A stretch of DNA of 64,000 nucleotides from Mycoplasmopsis agassizii (lineage in GTDB: Bacteria; Bacillota_I; Bacilli_A; Mycoplasmatales; Metamycoplasmataceae), in the NCBI RefSeq assembly GCF_002272945.1, contig NZ_NQMN01000002.1, positions 507,356 to 571,355 of the forward strand, in the 5' to 3' direction. Each line of letters opens with the position of its first letter. Position 1 is the stretch's first letter. Made by a program: the position numbers and the translations under genes. Below, piece after piece: positions 19,953 to 30,783 of this stretch. A model generated the notes under the pieces. It made no database searches, was not told the DNA's origin, and saw only the letters and a program-made list of their open reading frames with translations.

Positions 19953-22313
19953 TTACTCCTTGTTTAAATCATCTCCGAAGATATTAATCAAGGTCTCTTC
20001 AGGATCGATTTTTTTCTTATTTTCTTTTAAAGGTTGAGGTTTAGGTTCACTCATATATTTATCACGATTAATTTTTCAATCGTTTTTTGCTTCAGTAACT
20101 AAATTAATTGTTGCAACGAAAACGTGTTTATTTTCTTTAAAGATACTGTAAATTAAATCGTAGAATTTAGGGTCTTCGATTTTTTCTAATGTTGAAAAAA
20201 CGACATTATCATCATCACTAGTTAGGATAACAAAATTTTCTCCTGATGTGACAAATTTTAATTTTCCAAAAAGATACTCATAATCTTTAAATCTGATATT
20301 TTCAAAATGTGAACGGCGATTTCGATAGTTTTCTTTTTCGTATTCTCCAGCATCTTTGGAATGTCTTAATTTAAATAAATTAATTAAATCAGATTTTGAA
20401 TAGATGTCTTTAGTAACTAAATTAATTGCTAAATTATTTAAGTCAATTTTAGTTTCAGTTTTGTTAAAACTATTTGTTTCTGTGTTAGAAAAATCTAGAG
20501 TGTTATCTAACGTATCGCTTTTGAATTGTGGCTTGATTGAAGTTGTTGCCATTTGTGTTTCATCTATTTTTAAAACAGGGTCATTTAAAATAACTGTATC
20601 AACTAATTCAGCACTATCAGAAACTTTTTCTTCTTTAAGTGTGTTAAATGGATTAACGTTTTCACTAAAATTTGATGAAATCAATTCATTGTTATTAACT
20701 AGGTCGGTATCAATTAAAATTTCATTTGTGGAAATGAAATTTTCCTGAGTATCCATGTAATCATTTGACTCATTAATTGATGAAATAAAATCATTAGTTT
20801 GTTTTAATAAGTCGGTGCTTGTTGCTTCAAAATTACTTGATTTAGGTGCGATATTTGGTGCTGCTTTTGGTTGTTCTTTGACTTTAATTCTTTGAGTTTC
20901 TTGAAATTCAACTGGTTTAGTAACTTCATGATCTTGCACGCCCACGATATCAAAAATTGAATCTTCTTCAGGTGGAGTTTGAATGCCACGTAAATCATCA
21001 GTATCAATTTGAATTGATTTTGTGCTGACAATATCAACATCTGCTAAATCGCCTGCTTTACTATTTGAAACACTTTTTACAAAACTACCAAAAACATCTA
21101 GTGAAGAAGTTTTTGGAGCGTTGCTGATTTCATCATCAACTTTGACATTTTGAATTACTTTAAAACGATTTTGATTATCTTCAGCTTTGATTTCTTTCAA
21201 ACGTTTTTCCATTTCGGTTGTTGAAAAAACTTGTGTTTTTAAGTTCAAATCACCTAGATGATTATGGATACGAATTACTAAAATTTCCAGTAAATCAAAA
21301 GGTGTATTTGAAGTATAAAGTCTTTCAAAAGTTTGAATTGCAAAGTCTAATAAATCATAAGCAGTTTTAGTTGTGAAGTAAAACTGTTTCTTTTGATCAA
21401 AAGTTAAAACACTATTAAATTCATCAGTATTGGTTTTGCTCATCAAAATAAAATCTTTAATAATTGCGATAATATTATTTAATAAATATTCTGCATTTGC
21501 ACCTGAATTATTTAAATCATGAAGCATTTTCATTGCTTTTGCTAAATCATTAGATGCAAAGTTTAATAAGTCAATAACTGTTTCATATGAAGTAATTCCA
21601 AAAGCTGAAATTAATGACTGAATAGTGATATTTTTGTTTCCATAAACTGATGCTTGATCAGCAATTGATAAAGCATCACGCAGTGATCCATTTGCTAACT
21701 TAACAATGTAATTTAGTGATTGTTCATCAAATTCAATATGTTCTTTTATCAAAATATCTTGAAGATGCATTTTTAAAATTGTGTTACTAATTCTTCTAAA
21801 ATTTAGCCGTTGCACTCTACTTAAAATAGTTGCTGGAATTTTATTAGCTTCAGTTGTCGCTAAAATGAAAACACTATGTTTTGGTGCTTCTTCTAATGTC
21901 TTTAAAAAAGCATTAAAAGCCGCCTTAGAAAGCATGTGAACTTCATCTATAATAAAAATCTTATATTTGCCATTTAAAGGCATTGAAATGGCATCATCAT
22001 TAATGCGGCGAATATCATCAGCACCATTATTTGATGCTGCATCTAATTCGGTAATATCAAGATTTGAGGCAAGTTTATCAACACAAATTTGACATGGATT
22101 TTGGCTATCAATTTTATGAATACAATTAATTGCATTTGCAAAAATCTTAGCGATCGATGTTTTACCAGTTCCATGTGGTCCACTGAATAAATAAGCATGC
22201 ACCAATTTATCGTTTTCGAGAATATTTTTTAAAGTTGTAACAACTGCATCTTGACCTTTTACTTCATCAAAAGTTGTTGGGCGATAGACACGATATAACG
22301 CTTGATATGACAT
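19953..22313 (-). CDS. dnaX: DNA polymerase III subunit tau/gamma
   Basis: 786 aa. AAA+ clamp-loader ATPase: Walker A GPHGTGKTS (about 45-53), a zinc site with three Cys in CIHKIDSQNPCQIC, Walker B FIIDEVHML, and the SRVQRLNFR arginine finger. Domain III ends near residue 370. A long Asp/Asn/Thr-rich linker (about 390-640) then joins a C-terminal polymerase-contact domain starting near NLAINLVTKDIYSKSDLI. One TGA-Trp close to the end extends the protein by 41 residues past a standard-code stop. No A-rich slippery site for gamma was recognised. Confidence 0.95.
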
Positions 22314-22390
22314 AACACTTCCTTCTATTAATTTATTTAATTATATTATGATGTAGTCTTTTTTTAGTTAATATAAATATTAAATTTAAT

Positions 22391-22414
22391 AAAAAAACAG
22401 AATTAAATTCTGTT
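22391..22414 (-). terminator. Terminator of the YwaF-like gene
   Basis: Stem AACAGAAT / ATTCTGTT with a 3-nt loop, then a minus-strand T run, a few bases past the stop at 22418-22420. Confidence 0.7.
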
Positions 22415-22417
22415 GAT

Positions 22418-23413
22418 TTATCTAGTTTTGGTTAACCATGTTTTACACTTTATAAATTGTTTTTTTACATTGCTTATAAAGTTTCATTCAGGGTTTAGTT
22501 GATGGTATGGATAATATTTTTTAAATAGCTTATCTATGTAGTAATAAATAATTGAAATCAATCAATTTGTAAATGTAAATAGAATTAGATAGGTAATTAA
22601 ATTGTAAGGTCATAAAGTTAGTGGTTTTGCAAATCCTGATAAAGTTGGGTTGTATCTATCAGGTGCTAAGTAGGCATAATTTGAAATTCAAATTTGATCT
22701 ACAGTTGCACTTGAACTTGCTAATGAGATATTAATTATGAAAACTGAAATTAAATAAATTCAAATAACTACGAATGAATAAATTAAAGTTTTGAAAGTTA
22801 ATTTTGGTCTATATAAAATTAATAACATTCATGGAACAATTACGTTAAAAATATGAACAAAGTAATAGTCTCAAAAAACATAACTGTCTGCTCCTCAATG
22901 AACTTCTATTCCTGCATATGCTTCAGGTCTAGGTCCTAAATCAGGATTTGTTAATGCAAGAAATCCAGTTGCTATCGAAGGTAAAAATAAAAAGTATGTG
23001 TAAGAACTTGATTTAACTTTTCCAACTGAAAATAAAACTACAATTAATAAAACCATCGAAATACGTGTTCAATGAAGTGGCACTAATTCTCAAATTCTTG
23101 GATAAACTGGAAGCCCAGTATTTACAATTGAATTTGTAAAAATTAGTATCCTAAAAAAGAAAATAAAAACTAAAAAAGATGCAATGATAATTCATCATCA
23201 ATTTGTTTTAAAATAAAACATTGATTTTGATTTTGCATTTTGTTGTTGTAAATAAATATAGCTGTCATATTTTCTTTTTATGTAAGGTGTAAAAAATGAA
23301 ACTACAACCATTGCTAAAAGTGCAACAACTATAAGTACGATCATTAATATTTTTTGTCCACCTGCAAAAATTGTATTGTTTCCTGCTCAGCTAAAAAAGT
23401 TGTAAATATTCAT
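22418..23413 (-). CDS. YwaF/TIGR02206-type integral membrane protein
   Basis: 331 aa, visible only when TGA is read as Trp (about a dozen TGA codons), so it is invisible under the standard code. It begins MNIYNFFSWAGNNTIFAGGQ and has about seven membrane helices. Characteristic are a ELVPLHWTRISMVLLIVVLF helix and a YYFVHIFNVIVPWMLLIL helix, with His residues in the membrane like those of YwaF/TMEM164-type proteins (PLHxC and HxF motifs). The function of this family in bacteria is unknown. The C-terminus is a basic amphipathic tail. I am sure it is a gene and less sure of the family. Confidence 0.7.
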
Positions 23414-23900
23414 GTATTAAAGTTTATTAAATTTTCAAATTATTTTGAGAATATTTAAAAAATATTAATAATGAGCCATTTTTTAAAAAAAGTGTATATG
23501 TACCCAGTTTCAGACTAAAAAAATTAATTTTTAGATATCTGAAAATATTTTTAAAATTAATATTTTTAAATTTTTTGCTTTACAAAAAAATTTATACGTT
23601 TCATTAGTCATTAAAATTTCTATGAAAAATAAAAACTATTAATACATATTTTGCTTATTAATAATATTTTAAGAATGTAATTTATAGTTGAATTTAATAA
23701 CTATATATTTTAAATTTTAATTTTCTTTTTTCCTAAATAAGAAATCATAATTTAATTTTTAGTAGAAAAATTTTTAAAATTTAATCACTAAATATTAGAC
23801 TTATTTTTAAAAATTATGCAATCATCTTTTCAAAAAATAAGCATCAAAATTTGAACAATAAACAACTTAATTAATTTAATTAAAATTTATAAAACAAGGC
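23414..23900. other. AT-rich intergenic stretch, nothing recognised
   Basis: About 490 bp of very AT-rich DNA between the YwaF-like gene and the SPFH terminator. I saw no ORF with a ribosome-binding site, tRNA, strong hairpin or repeat. It should hold the promoter of the YwaF-like gene. Confidence 0.6.
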
Positions 23901-23903
23901 AAT

Positions 23904-23930
23904 AAAAAAGAGCCATAAATATGACTCTTA
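23904..23930 (-). terminator. Terminator of the SPFH gene
   Basis: The RNA stem AGAGUCAU / AUGGCUCU pairs fully (one G-U) only on the minus strand and is followed by a T run. Confidence 0.7.
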
Positions 23931-23940
23931 ATTTATTAAA

Positions 23941-24951
23941 TTATTTAGTTTCATCAATTAATTCATTTAAATTAATATGGTGATTATTTGAATGATTTTT
24001 AGCATCATCTTTTGAATCAAATAAGGTTGCAAAAGTTGACATGCTTCTTGCAGTTGAAGCTAAATCAGGTGGAATAATAATTTTAGTTGCATTACCATTT
24101 GCTAATGTATCAATTTTATCCAAAGCGATTCATTGAAGGATTTTTTGATCAACGCCTGCTGCTTTTAAAAGTTCAACATAGCGTCTTCTTCCTTCTCCTT
24201 CTAAAATTATTTTTTCTTTATTAGCTTCTGCTTCAAGGCGAATTTTTTCTTGGTTAGCTTCAGCTTCTAAAATAGTTTTTTGCTTATTAGCTTCAGCTAA
24301 ATATTTAATAGCTTCACTATCTCCAAGTGCCCTTTCGATTTTCGAAGTTTTATATCCTTCTGCTTCAGTTATGATTGCTGACTTATCTCTTTCAGCTTGC
24401 AATAATTTTTCCATTGCTTGTAAAATTGAAGCAGGTGGAGCAATTTCTTTTAATTCGACACGGTTAACTTTTACACCCCATGCATCACTAGCAACATCAA
24501 GGATTTGAGTTAATTCACCATTAATTCTATTTCTAGAAGTTAATGTTTCATCAACTGTAATATTTCCTAAAAAGTTACGCAAGGTTGTTGCTACTAAGTT
24601 TTCAATCGCTAACACAGCATTTTCAACTCCATAAAAATATTTTTGTGGATCCATGATTTGTAAATAAGTAACTGTATCAACTCTCATGGTAACGTTATCC
24701 TTAGTAATAACGTTTTGCGCAGGGAAATCAATTACCTTCTCACGAATAGTTTCTTTTAAAACTATTCTGTCAATTACAGGAATCATAAAGTGAATTCCTG
24801 CCTGTCAACTCTTCTTAAATTTACCAAGTCTTTCTACCATAAAAAAACTTGCTTGTGGAACAATCTTAATTGACAGTGCTAAAAATAAAATTATAGATCC
24901 TATAATTAATACTGCAATGATGATTCCAGCTATTTGTCCGCCATCTAACAT
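23941..24951 (-). CDS. SPFH/Band 7 (stomatin-like) membrane protein
   Basis: 336 aa. One N-terminal membrane helix (about 8-30) precedes the Band 7 domain: IKIVPQASFFMVERLGKFKK, then GIHFMIPVIDRI, and the conserved VITKDNVTMRVDTVTYLQIMDP. The later part is a helical, Ala/Glu-rich oligomerisation region with repeated ILEAEANQEKIRLEAEANKE-type units (about 215-265). Such proteins form large rings in membrane microdomains and often partner membrane proteases; no NfeD partner is adjacent. The ATG at 24951 follows an AGGTG site and restores the membrane helix lost if an internal Met were used. Confidence 0.93.
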
Positions 24952-25043
24952 CTGACACCTCTTTTTCTTTTGTTATTTACTTTTAAATTATATTCCAAAT
25001 TAAATTAATCTCAAAAATATTATTTGCCTAGAAGTGCTTAAAA

Positions 25044-25075
25044 CTTTAAAAAATACGCTCTTAAAAAAGAGCGTA
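25044..25075 (-). terminator. Terminator of asnA
   Basis: Stem TACGCTCTT / AAGAGCGTA, then a minus-strand T run; it starts 11 bp past the asnA stop. Confidence 0.8.
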
Positions 25076-25085
25076 AATTTTTAAA

Positions 25086-26066
25086 TTATAATAATTTAAT
25101 ACCTTTATCTAAAGCAGTTTTAATTTCTGCTTCGCTTCAATAAGATACTTGTACTTCGCCAATATGAGCTTTTTCTAATAAGAACATGCAAAGTCTAGAT
25201 TGACCAATTCCCCCACCAATTGTTAGCGGTAATTTGTTTTCAATTACACCTTGATGATAAGGGCTAATGCTTGCAACTTCTGCACTTGATTTATTTGCTT
25301 GCTTAACAATTGAGGTGCTATCGACTCTGATTCCCATACTGCTAAGTTCTAAAGCACGATCTAAAACAGGGTGATAAACAATTAAGTCTCCGTTTAAATT
25401 TCAATCATCGTAATCGAAAGCACGACCTGAATGTTTTACTCCGCTTTTTAAGTTATAACCAACTCCGATGACAAAAAATGCTTTAACTTTTCTAGCAAAT
25501 TGATGTTCTCTTTGTTCAGGGCTTAAGTCTGGATAAAGATCTTCTAATTCTTGAGAGGTGATGAAAGTTAATTCATCAGGTAACTTAATTTCTAAGTTGT
25601 AATATTCACTTTTTAGTAAATATTCCATGCGTTTAATTTGATGATAAATTGATTTTACTGTCATTTTTAAGTAATTTAAATTACGGTCTTGAACGTTAAT
25701 AACTTTTTCTCAGTCTCATTGATCAACATAAAATGAATGCACTTCATCTAGATCTTCAGCCCTTCTAATGGCGTTCATATCTGTATAAATTCCAGTGTTT
25801 TCTTGAAATTCATAAACTTTTAATGAGTGTCTTTTTCACTTTGCTAATGAGTGCACGATTTCGACTGTAGTGTCGATATTTTTAAATTGAAAACTAACTG
25901 GTGTTTCACCGTTTAGCCCATCATTTAATCCTGTTTTAGGATCTAAAAATAAAGGTGCAGTTGCTCTAGTTAAATGTAATTCCTGAGATAAATATTTTGG
26001 AAAAACACTTTTAATTAAACCAATTGCTACTTGAGTTTGATTGATATCTAATTTTGTTTTGTACAT
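25086..26066 (-). CDS. asnA: Aspartate-ammonia ligase (asparagine synthetase A)
   Basis: 326 aa, matching the ~330 aa of AsnA. It makes Asn from Asp, ammonia and ATP on a class II aaRS-like fold. Motifs: [20 protein letters not shown] near the N-terminus, [15 protein letters not shown] and [20 protein letters not shown], and the late [22 protein letters not shown] motif 3 region. Four TGA-Trp codons fall at conserved Trp positions. It stands alone with its own terminator; Asn synthesis is one of the few amino-acid pathways kept in some mycoplasmas. Confidence 0.97.
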
Positions 26067-26350
26067 TATTCTCCATTTTTAATTCGATATAAATATTAGT
26101 AAATAATAAACTACAAAAGCCATTTTTGTTATAGATATTTTACTTTTAGGCAAAAATTGGAGTAATTTGCAAAGTCAAAAGCGATTTTTGCAACTATTTT
26201 TATAATATAAATTATTTTAACATTCAATTTTTATCATTTATAACAGTGTGTTCCATTATTTAAGCATAATTAATGAGAGCCTTTTAAAAAATAATTAAGA
26301 TATTTCATTTTTTTGTGTTATTTAAAAATACTGTTAAAATTGTCTCAATA

Positions 26351-27094
26351 ATGCATAAGAAAAAACTGATTTTATACGGAACTTTAGCAGCTGTTTCTGC
26401 TGTTGCAATTGTTGCTGCCTCTGTTACGGCAGTGGTTGTTACAAAAAGTATTAACGCAGAACAAATTGCTGAAAATATTAGAAGAATTCAACAGCTTGCA
26501 ACTGACATTGGCAATGCTGATTTTTCTGGTACCTTAGAAAAAGCAGGGCAAGTTGTTCAGGAATTAAACTCAAAAATTGGTGCAGAAACAACGCAACAAA
26601 TAATGAATTATTTGGCTACTAATTGAGACTCAGAAATTGTTACAGATATCTTGTCAGCAATTAGTAATATCGGAACAAATAATACAACAAGTGGTAGTTA
26701 TACTTTTGCAGATTCAAATGGAAATCAACATGGTATTTCCCTTTCTGTAGAAAATGGAAGTCAGTATATAACTATCGATGGTAACAAAATTAATTTAACT
26801 CAATTATTTGGTGCAAGCCCTTCATCTTCTTCAGGAAATAATCAGCAAGGTAGATCAACTACTGAACAAACTAGCATAACTAATTCAGCAAATGCAACTA
26901 ATAACCAACAAACTAATCCAAGTACTATAAGTAGTTCTCAATCAAATAATTCTAATGTAAATAACACTACAAATAATCAGCAAAATGATTCATCAAGTAA
27001 TGAATCAGATGAGCAAGATTTAGATCAAGATGATGATTCAGATTCATCTAGTGGATGAAGTTGATGAAATTGATTCCGTAGAAATAGATCCTAA
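26351..27094 (+). CDS. Asn/Ser/Gln-rich anchored surface protein with Trp-rich tail
   Basis: 247 aa. The N-terminus MHKKKLILYGTLAAVSAVA forms a membrane anchor or signal (about 6-33) without a lipobox Cys. A helical region follows (35-95), then a Gly/Ser segment and a long low-complexity Asn/Gln/Ser/Thr stretch (about 160-215), an acidic run (SDEQDLDQDDDSDSSSG), and a short tail GWSWWNWFRRNRS. All Trp in the tail are TGA-coded, so the standard code would cut it at residue 235. I do not recognise a family. The composition suggests an exposed, possibly variable protein. The ATG at 26351 is preferred over GTG at 26315. Confidence 0.65.
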
Positions 27095-27197
27095 AAAATA
27101 GTTTTTATATTATACCATATTTTGCCTGTTTTAAGCCTTTCTTGCTAAAGCAACACGCTTTTTGCAAAAATTTTTGCAGATATTTCATAATTATTAT

Positions 27198-27386
27198 GTT
27201 TTATGTAATCAAGAGCGTAAAACAGTTGCAAAGAAACAACTTCAAGATATAAGTCAAAATATGATTTATATTTATTCTTGAACAAACCCCAGATAGGATC
27301 AAAATTGGTTCTATTGTACTCTTTAATTTATAAATTTATATATATTCTTTTCTAATATATTCCCGCTTTCAAAGCGGGTTCTTTTT
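27198..27386 (+). ncRNA. Candidate structured RNA with terminator (unidentified)
   Basis: No ORF with a start signal occupies this gap. The plus strand folds into ordered helices: an outer AAGAG/CUCUU (27211-27215 with 27319-27323); GUUG/CAAC (27225 with 27237); a long hairpin UUCAAGA+UAUAAGUC / GAUUUAUA+UCUUGAA (27241-27282); UAGGAUC/GGUUCUA (27294-27313); and a GC-rich terminator CCCGCT/AGCGGG plus T run (27362-27386). A possible promoter is TTGCAA (27162-27167), 18 bp, CATAAT (27186-27191). Hallmarks of RNase P, tmRNA and SRP RNA are absent. Confidence 0.55.
27362..27386 (+). terminator. Strong GC-rich plus-strand terminator
   Basis: CCCGCTTTCAAAGCGGG followed by TTCTTTTT. It is far (270 bp) from the stop of the upstream gene, which suggests a separate transcript ends here. 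Confidence 0.8.
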
Positions 27387-27410
27387 ATGCTTTAAACTTA
27401 ATTTAAAGCA

Positions 27411-27438
27411 TAAAAAAATAGCAAAAATTTTGCTATTT
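27411..27438 (-). terminator. Terminator of the MSC_0882-like gene
   Basis: Stem AATAGCAAAA / TTTTGCTATT followed on the minus strand by a T run. A further 10-bp hairpin (27387-27411) sits between it and the plus-strand terminator. Confidence 0.7.
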
Positions 27439-27446
27439 AAATGTTC

Positions 27447-28385
27447 TTAAGTTGCCAAAGCAGAAATTTGTTTACGTTTTTTAATTACTTGATAAATTAA
27501 ATAAGCAGCAGGAATTACTATTAAAATTAGGTTCAAAATTAAGAAGGTTGTAAACCAAATTTTTCTCGTTCTGCTTACTCATTTTTGGCTAGTTTCAGTA
27601 TCAGCTAGCTGTGATTTTGCAAAAAAACTTTCAATATCCATTTTGCGTTTTTTTCTAACAAGAAAAAAAACGATGTGAGTCACAATTCAAGCAAGTAGAA
27701 TTGTGACAAATAAAGTTACTACTAAATCAGGATCAATAAAAGCATTTTTAATTCAGATATTTCAAGTTATTGGTAAGTAAACACCGCCAGGTTCACCAAT
27801 TGATCAATCAGCATTTTTTAATCCAAAAAGAATTGCTACAAATAAACCACCAAATCATAATAAGTGAATTGTGATTCAATTATGGTTAACTTGACCAACG
27901 ATTAAACGCTTATATAAATTATCAATATAAGCAGGTGAAGAATAGTCTTCATTTTTTAAATTATTGCGATATTGTTCCATCGATCTTTTGATCGAACTAA
28001 AATCAATAGCGACTGAAATTATTTTTGCAAAAGCTGCAAAAATAACTAAGCCAGTGATAATATAAATGGCTATTAAAGGCTGTAAAGTCGTATTTTCAGC
28101 GACATTAATAGTTAATTCTTGTTTAATAGTTGGTGTTAGTAATAAATCAGGGCGAATAGTATTAACAATAATTATGGCAGCCATAGTCAGAATAACCATT
28201 GATAAAGCGACCATCATGAAAACATCAAAAAACCTTTCAAAACGAAAAACTCGATATAGTCCGTTAGGAATAATCTCGTTGGGAGGTTTTTGAAAAGTAG
28301 TTGTTTCAAGATAAATCTTTTGCATCTGTTCACTAGGTGTGATGATGTTAACGGTTGAAGTATCATTGAGTGGTTTGATGTTCAT
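27447..28385 (-). CDS. Multi-pass membrane protein, resembles MSC_0882 family
   Basis: 312 aa with several TGA-Trp codons. A soluble N-terminus of about 45 residues with EIIPNGLYRVFRFERFFDVF is followed by a helix pair (about 55-75 and 100-125), a cytoplasmic loop, two further helices (about 170-190 and 215-240) and a C-terminal helix (about 275-300), so four to five membrane spans. Such proteins are common and uncharacterised in mycoplasmas; the MSC_0882 label is from general resemblance and not certain. It is encoded alone. Confidence 0.55.
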
Positions 28386-28443
28386 AATTTTAATTATAGC
28401 AAAAGCGCGCTAAAGAAATTTTTATAAATTATTTTGTAATTTA

Positions 28444-28471
28444 TAAAAAAAGCAGATGATTCATCTGCTTT
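28444..28471 (-). terminator. Terminator of the FNT gene
   Basis: Stem AAAGCAGATGA / TCATCTGCTTT with a 1-nt to 3-nt loop and a minus-strand T run. Confidence 0.75.
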
Positions 28472-28499
28472 GTTTTTGACTTGTTTAAAAAACTATTTT

Positions 28500-29564
28500 T
28501 TAGTGTTTATGATTTTTATGCGAAGCATGGTTATGTTCCGTTTTATTAGGAAACATTTTACGCTTAATTTTTCTATAAGCAGTTCTGAAAGGGTTGAAAG
28601 TACTTTCGGTATTAAATTTACATGTTGCATCAAAAGGTGTGTAGAAGAAAGTTTTTTCACTCGATTCAATTTTTGTACCTTCTTCAGCCATTTTGAAGAT
28701 TCCTAAGTTCAATAATCTTGATCCTGGTTTTACTTTGAACTTAATTAATAAGTAGTAAAGTCCTGGTAAGAATAAGGCTCCTGATAATCAGTTACCTAGA
28801 GCACTTGGGAAGAAGTTAATGTAAATTGCCCTTCCAATTCACTCTCCTGGTTCGGTTAATCAAGGTGCAACTCTGTCATTTGATAAAATTGCGAAAGCAA
28901 ACACGATTGCATTTGAAACTACTAAGTTAAATCCTGTAAGGACAAATAAACCAAAAGGCAACATAATAATAGCAATTTTACCAACTGGGTTACTTGTTGC
29001 AAGTGAAGCTCAGATCATTCCAGCAACAATAATATTTGCAGCAAAAGAGTTACCAATTACCATTCATCATTCTGTTTCAGTTTTTGCTTCCACAATAAAA
29101 GCGATCACCTTAATATCTCTAGCGTTAAAGACATTTCCTCATCACATTACAAAGGCGATTAAGAAACCTCCCATCACATTAGCGATTAAAACAATTAATC
29201 ATTTTCTAAACATTGTTCTAACTTTAATAACTTGTGAAAAGACAGCGATCATATTAATGCTATCGCTAGCAAATAGACTACCACCTAGAAAGACTATTAA
29301 AACTACTCCGATTGGTAGCATGAATGATGCTAATAAAATTCCCCCAGGTTCAAAAGCAATTTGTTTTGCAGCACCTGCTGATGCTGCTAAAGCGATGCTT
29401 TCGGGAGTTAAAAATTGGGCTGCAACTTTAATATAGCCAACATAAGCAAGTCCCATGTAAACTGTACCAAGGATTCCCATGATAACAATTCTTCATCAGA
29501 CCATTGTCGCTTTTGCTGTCGAATAGTTTAATGCATTGTCAAAATTATCTTTATAATTATGCAT
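28500..29564 (-). CDS. Formate/nitrite transporter family protein
   Basis: 354 aa; FNT proteins are usually 260-290. Six membrane helices with the family elements: early MGLAYVGYIKVAA, then PIGVVLIVFLGGSLFASDSI, then WLIVLIANVMGGFLIAF, VIGNSFAANIIVAG and LTGFNLVVSNAIVF. FNT pentamers pass formate, lactate or similar weak acids with protons; in a sugar-fermenting mycoplasma, acid export is likely (inferred). The C-terminal ~70 residues are cytoplasmic and end in a His-rich tail, HNHASHKNHKH. Eight or more Trp are TGA-coded. The ATG at 29564 gives a full first helix. Confidence 0.9.
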
Positions 29565-29677
29565 ATAATTTCCTGTTCAAATTAATATATAAATTGTAGA
29601 TATTCTAAAATATATACATAATCATATTAGCACTATAGCAGGCTGATAATTACAAATAAGGAGAAACTGCAAAAAAT

Positions 29678-30232
29678 ATGAAAAAAACCACTCAAAATTT
29701 CACAGAAAGAGAGAAAGTAGAGATACTACACCAGTTTTTTGAGAAGAAATTGAAGATTTCTAAGAATAAAATGCTTACTTCGGCTATAACTAACTCTCTT
29801 TTAAACCTAATCTCGACTGCAATCAGTCTAATCATCTTAGTTTTAGCGATAGTAGCACTAATTTTTATTGTTAATAAACGTAATTCTTTAACTGCTGCAG
29901 ATATTTCTGCAATTGAACGCAGTGCTTTTGTTGTTAATTTAGGAATTAGTTATACGGATGCCATCCAACTTTCAATCATTACTTGTTCATTTATCATAAT
30001 AAGTTTTTTTATAAACTTTTTTGTTCAATTTTTTACAATCAATCAAAAATTTAAAAACTACCGTGGAGTCAATCGTGAATTATCTTACTTTTTAACTCAC
30101 CTAAAATACGATTCAGATTATAAAGTTGAGCAATTTATTGAAGACTGTAACCAAACAATTGAATACTATTCTAAAAAGAAATTTTTAACTTTTAAACAGT
30201 TCATAATTAAAAAAATGAAAAGGGAACTATAA
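29678..30232 (+). CDS. Two-TM protein A of a three-gene cassette
   Basis: 184 aa. Charged N-terminal helix (1-38), first membrane helix (about 44-68), an outer loop of about 30 residues, second membrane helix (about 97-120), then a cytoplasmic helical tail with Tyr/Lys/Glu. This topology resembles DUF4231/SLATT-like two-TM proteins, but I see no diagnostic motif. An AAGGAG site precedes the ATG. Its stop codon overlaps the ATG of the next gene (TAATG), so the three genes form one operon. Confidence 0.7.
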   Translation: MKKTTQNFTEREKVEILHQFFEKKLKISKNKMLTSAITNSLLNLISTAISLIILVLAIVALIFIVNKRNSLTAADISAIERSAFVVNLGISYTDAIQLSIITCSFIIISFFINFFVQFFTINQKFKNYRGVNRELSYFLTHLKYDSDYKVEQFIEDCNQTIEYYSKKKFLTFKQFIIKKMKREL

Positions 30233-30783
30233 TGAATTATTTTTTATTTTTCGAAGGCTACTATAAAAAAAGTAAAACTCACTTACACGTTTACAGAATC
30301 TTATTTTATCTGATGAACATCATAAGTTTTTTACTAATCTTTTATTCAGCAGTTATTTCTGTTTTACATTTAGCAGCAGTTACATCTTTAGGTTCATCTG
30401 CTCTTAGAACTGCAGCAGAAGGAAGCGCTTTAACAGAAATAGATAATAACTATAATAACGCTTTAATTCATCTTAGAAATTCAATTTCAATAGGTGGAGC
30501 AAATACAAGTTCATATCCTATTTTTACTGCAATTATTTCTGCTGCTTCATCAGCAATAATTGGTATGGTTGCTTTTTTTAGTGTTAATGATAAATACAAA
30601 AAAGCAAAGGTAAGAATTAGAGAATTGGAATATGAAAAAATGCTTTATGATTTAAATTTAGCAGAGTATTCTGATCCTAATACAAAAGACAAAAATCTTT
30701 ATGAAGAGACAGTTAGAATAGTTAATTTTATAAGTGTAAAAATTACAAGACAATCAAAATTAAGAAAGGAAAATAATGGCTAA
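30232..30783 (+). CDS. Two-TM protein B of a three-gene cassette
   Basis: 183 aa. First membrane helix about 21-47, a long Ala/Ser/Asn-rich outer loop (about 48-100), second helix about 103-122, then a highly charged helical tail (KYKKAKVRIRELEYEKMLYD). The same layout as its neighbours with little sequence identity. Translation is coupled to gene A by a 1-bp overlap and to gene C by an 8-bp overlap. Function unknown. Confidence 0.7.
   Translation: MNYFLFFEGYYKKSKTHLHVYRILFYLMNIISFLLIFYSAVISVLHLAAVTSLGSSALRTAAEGSALTEIDNNYNNALIHLRNSISIGGANTSSYPIFTAIISAASSAIIGMVAFFSVNDKYKKAKVRIRELEYEKMLYDLNLAEYSDPNTKDKNLYEETVRIVNFISVKITRQSKLRKENNG

Noticed and set aside
13463..22313. Replication origin near gyrA and dnaX
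   Set aside because: No dnaA, dnaN or gyrB, and no DnaA-box cluster was seen; gyrA and dnaX are not by the origin in many mycoplasmas.
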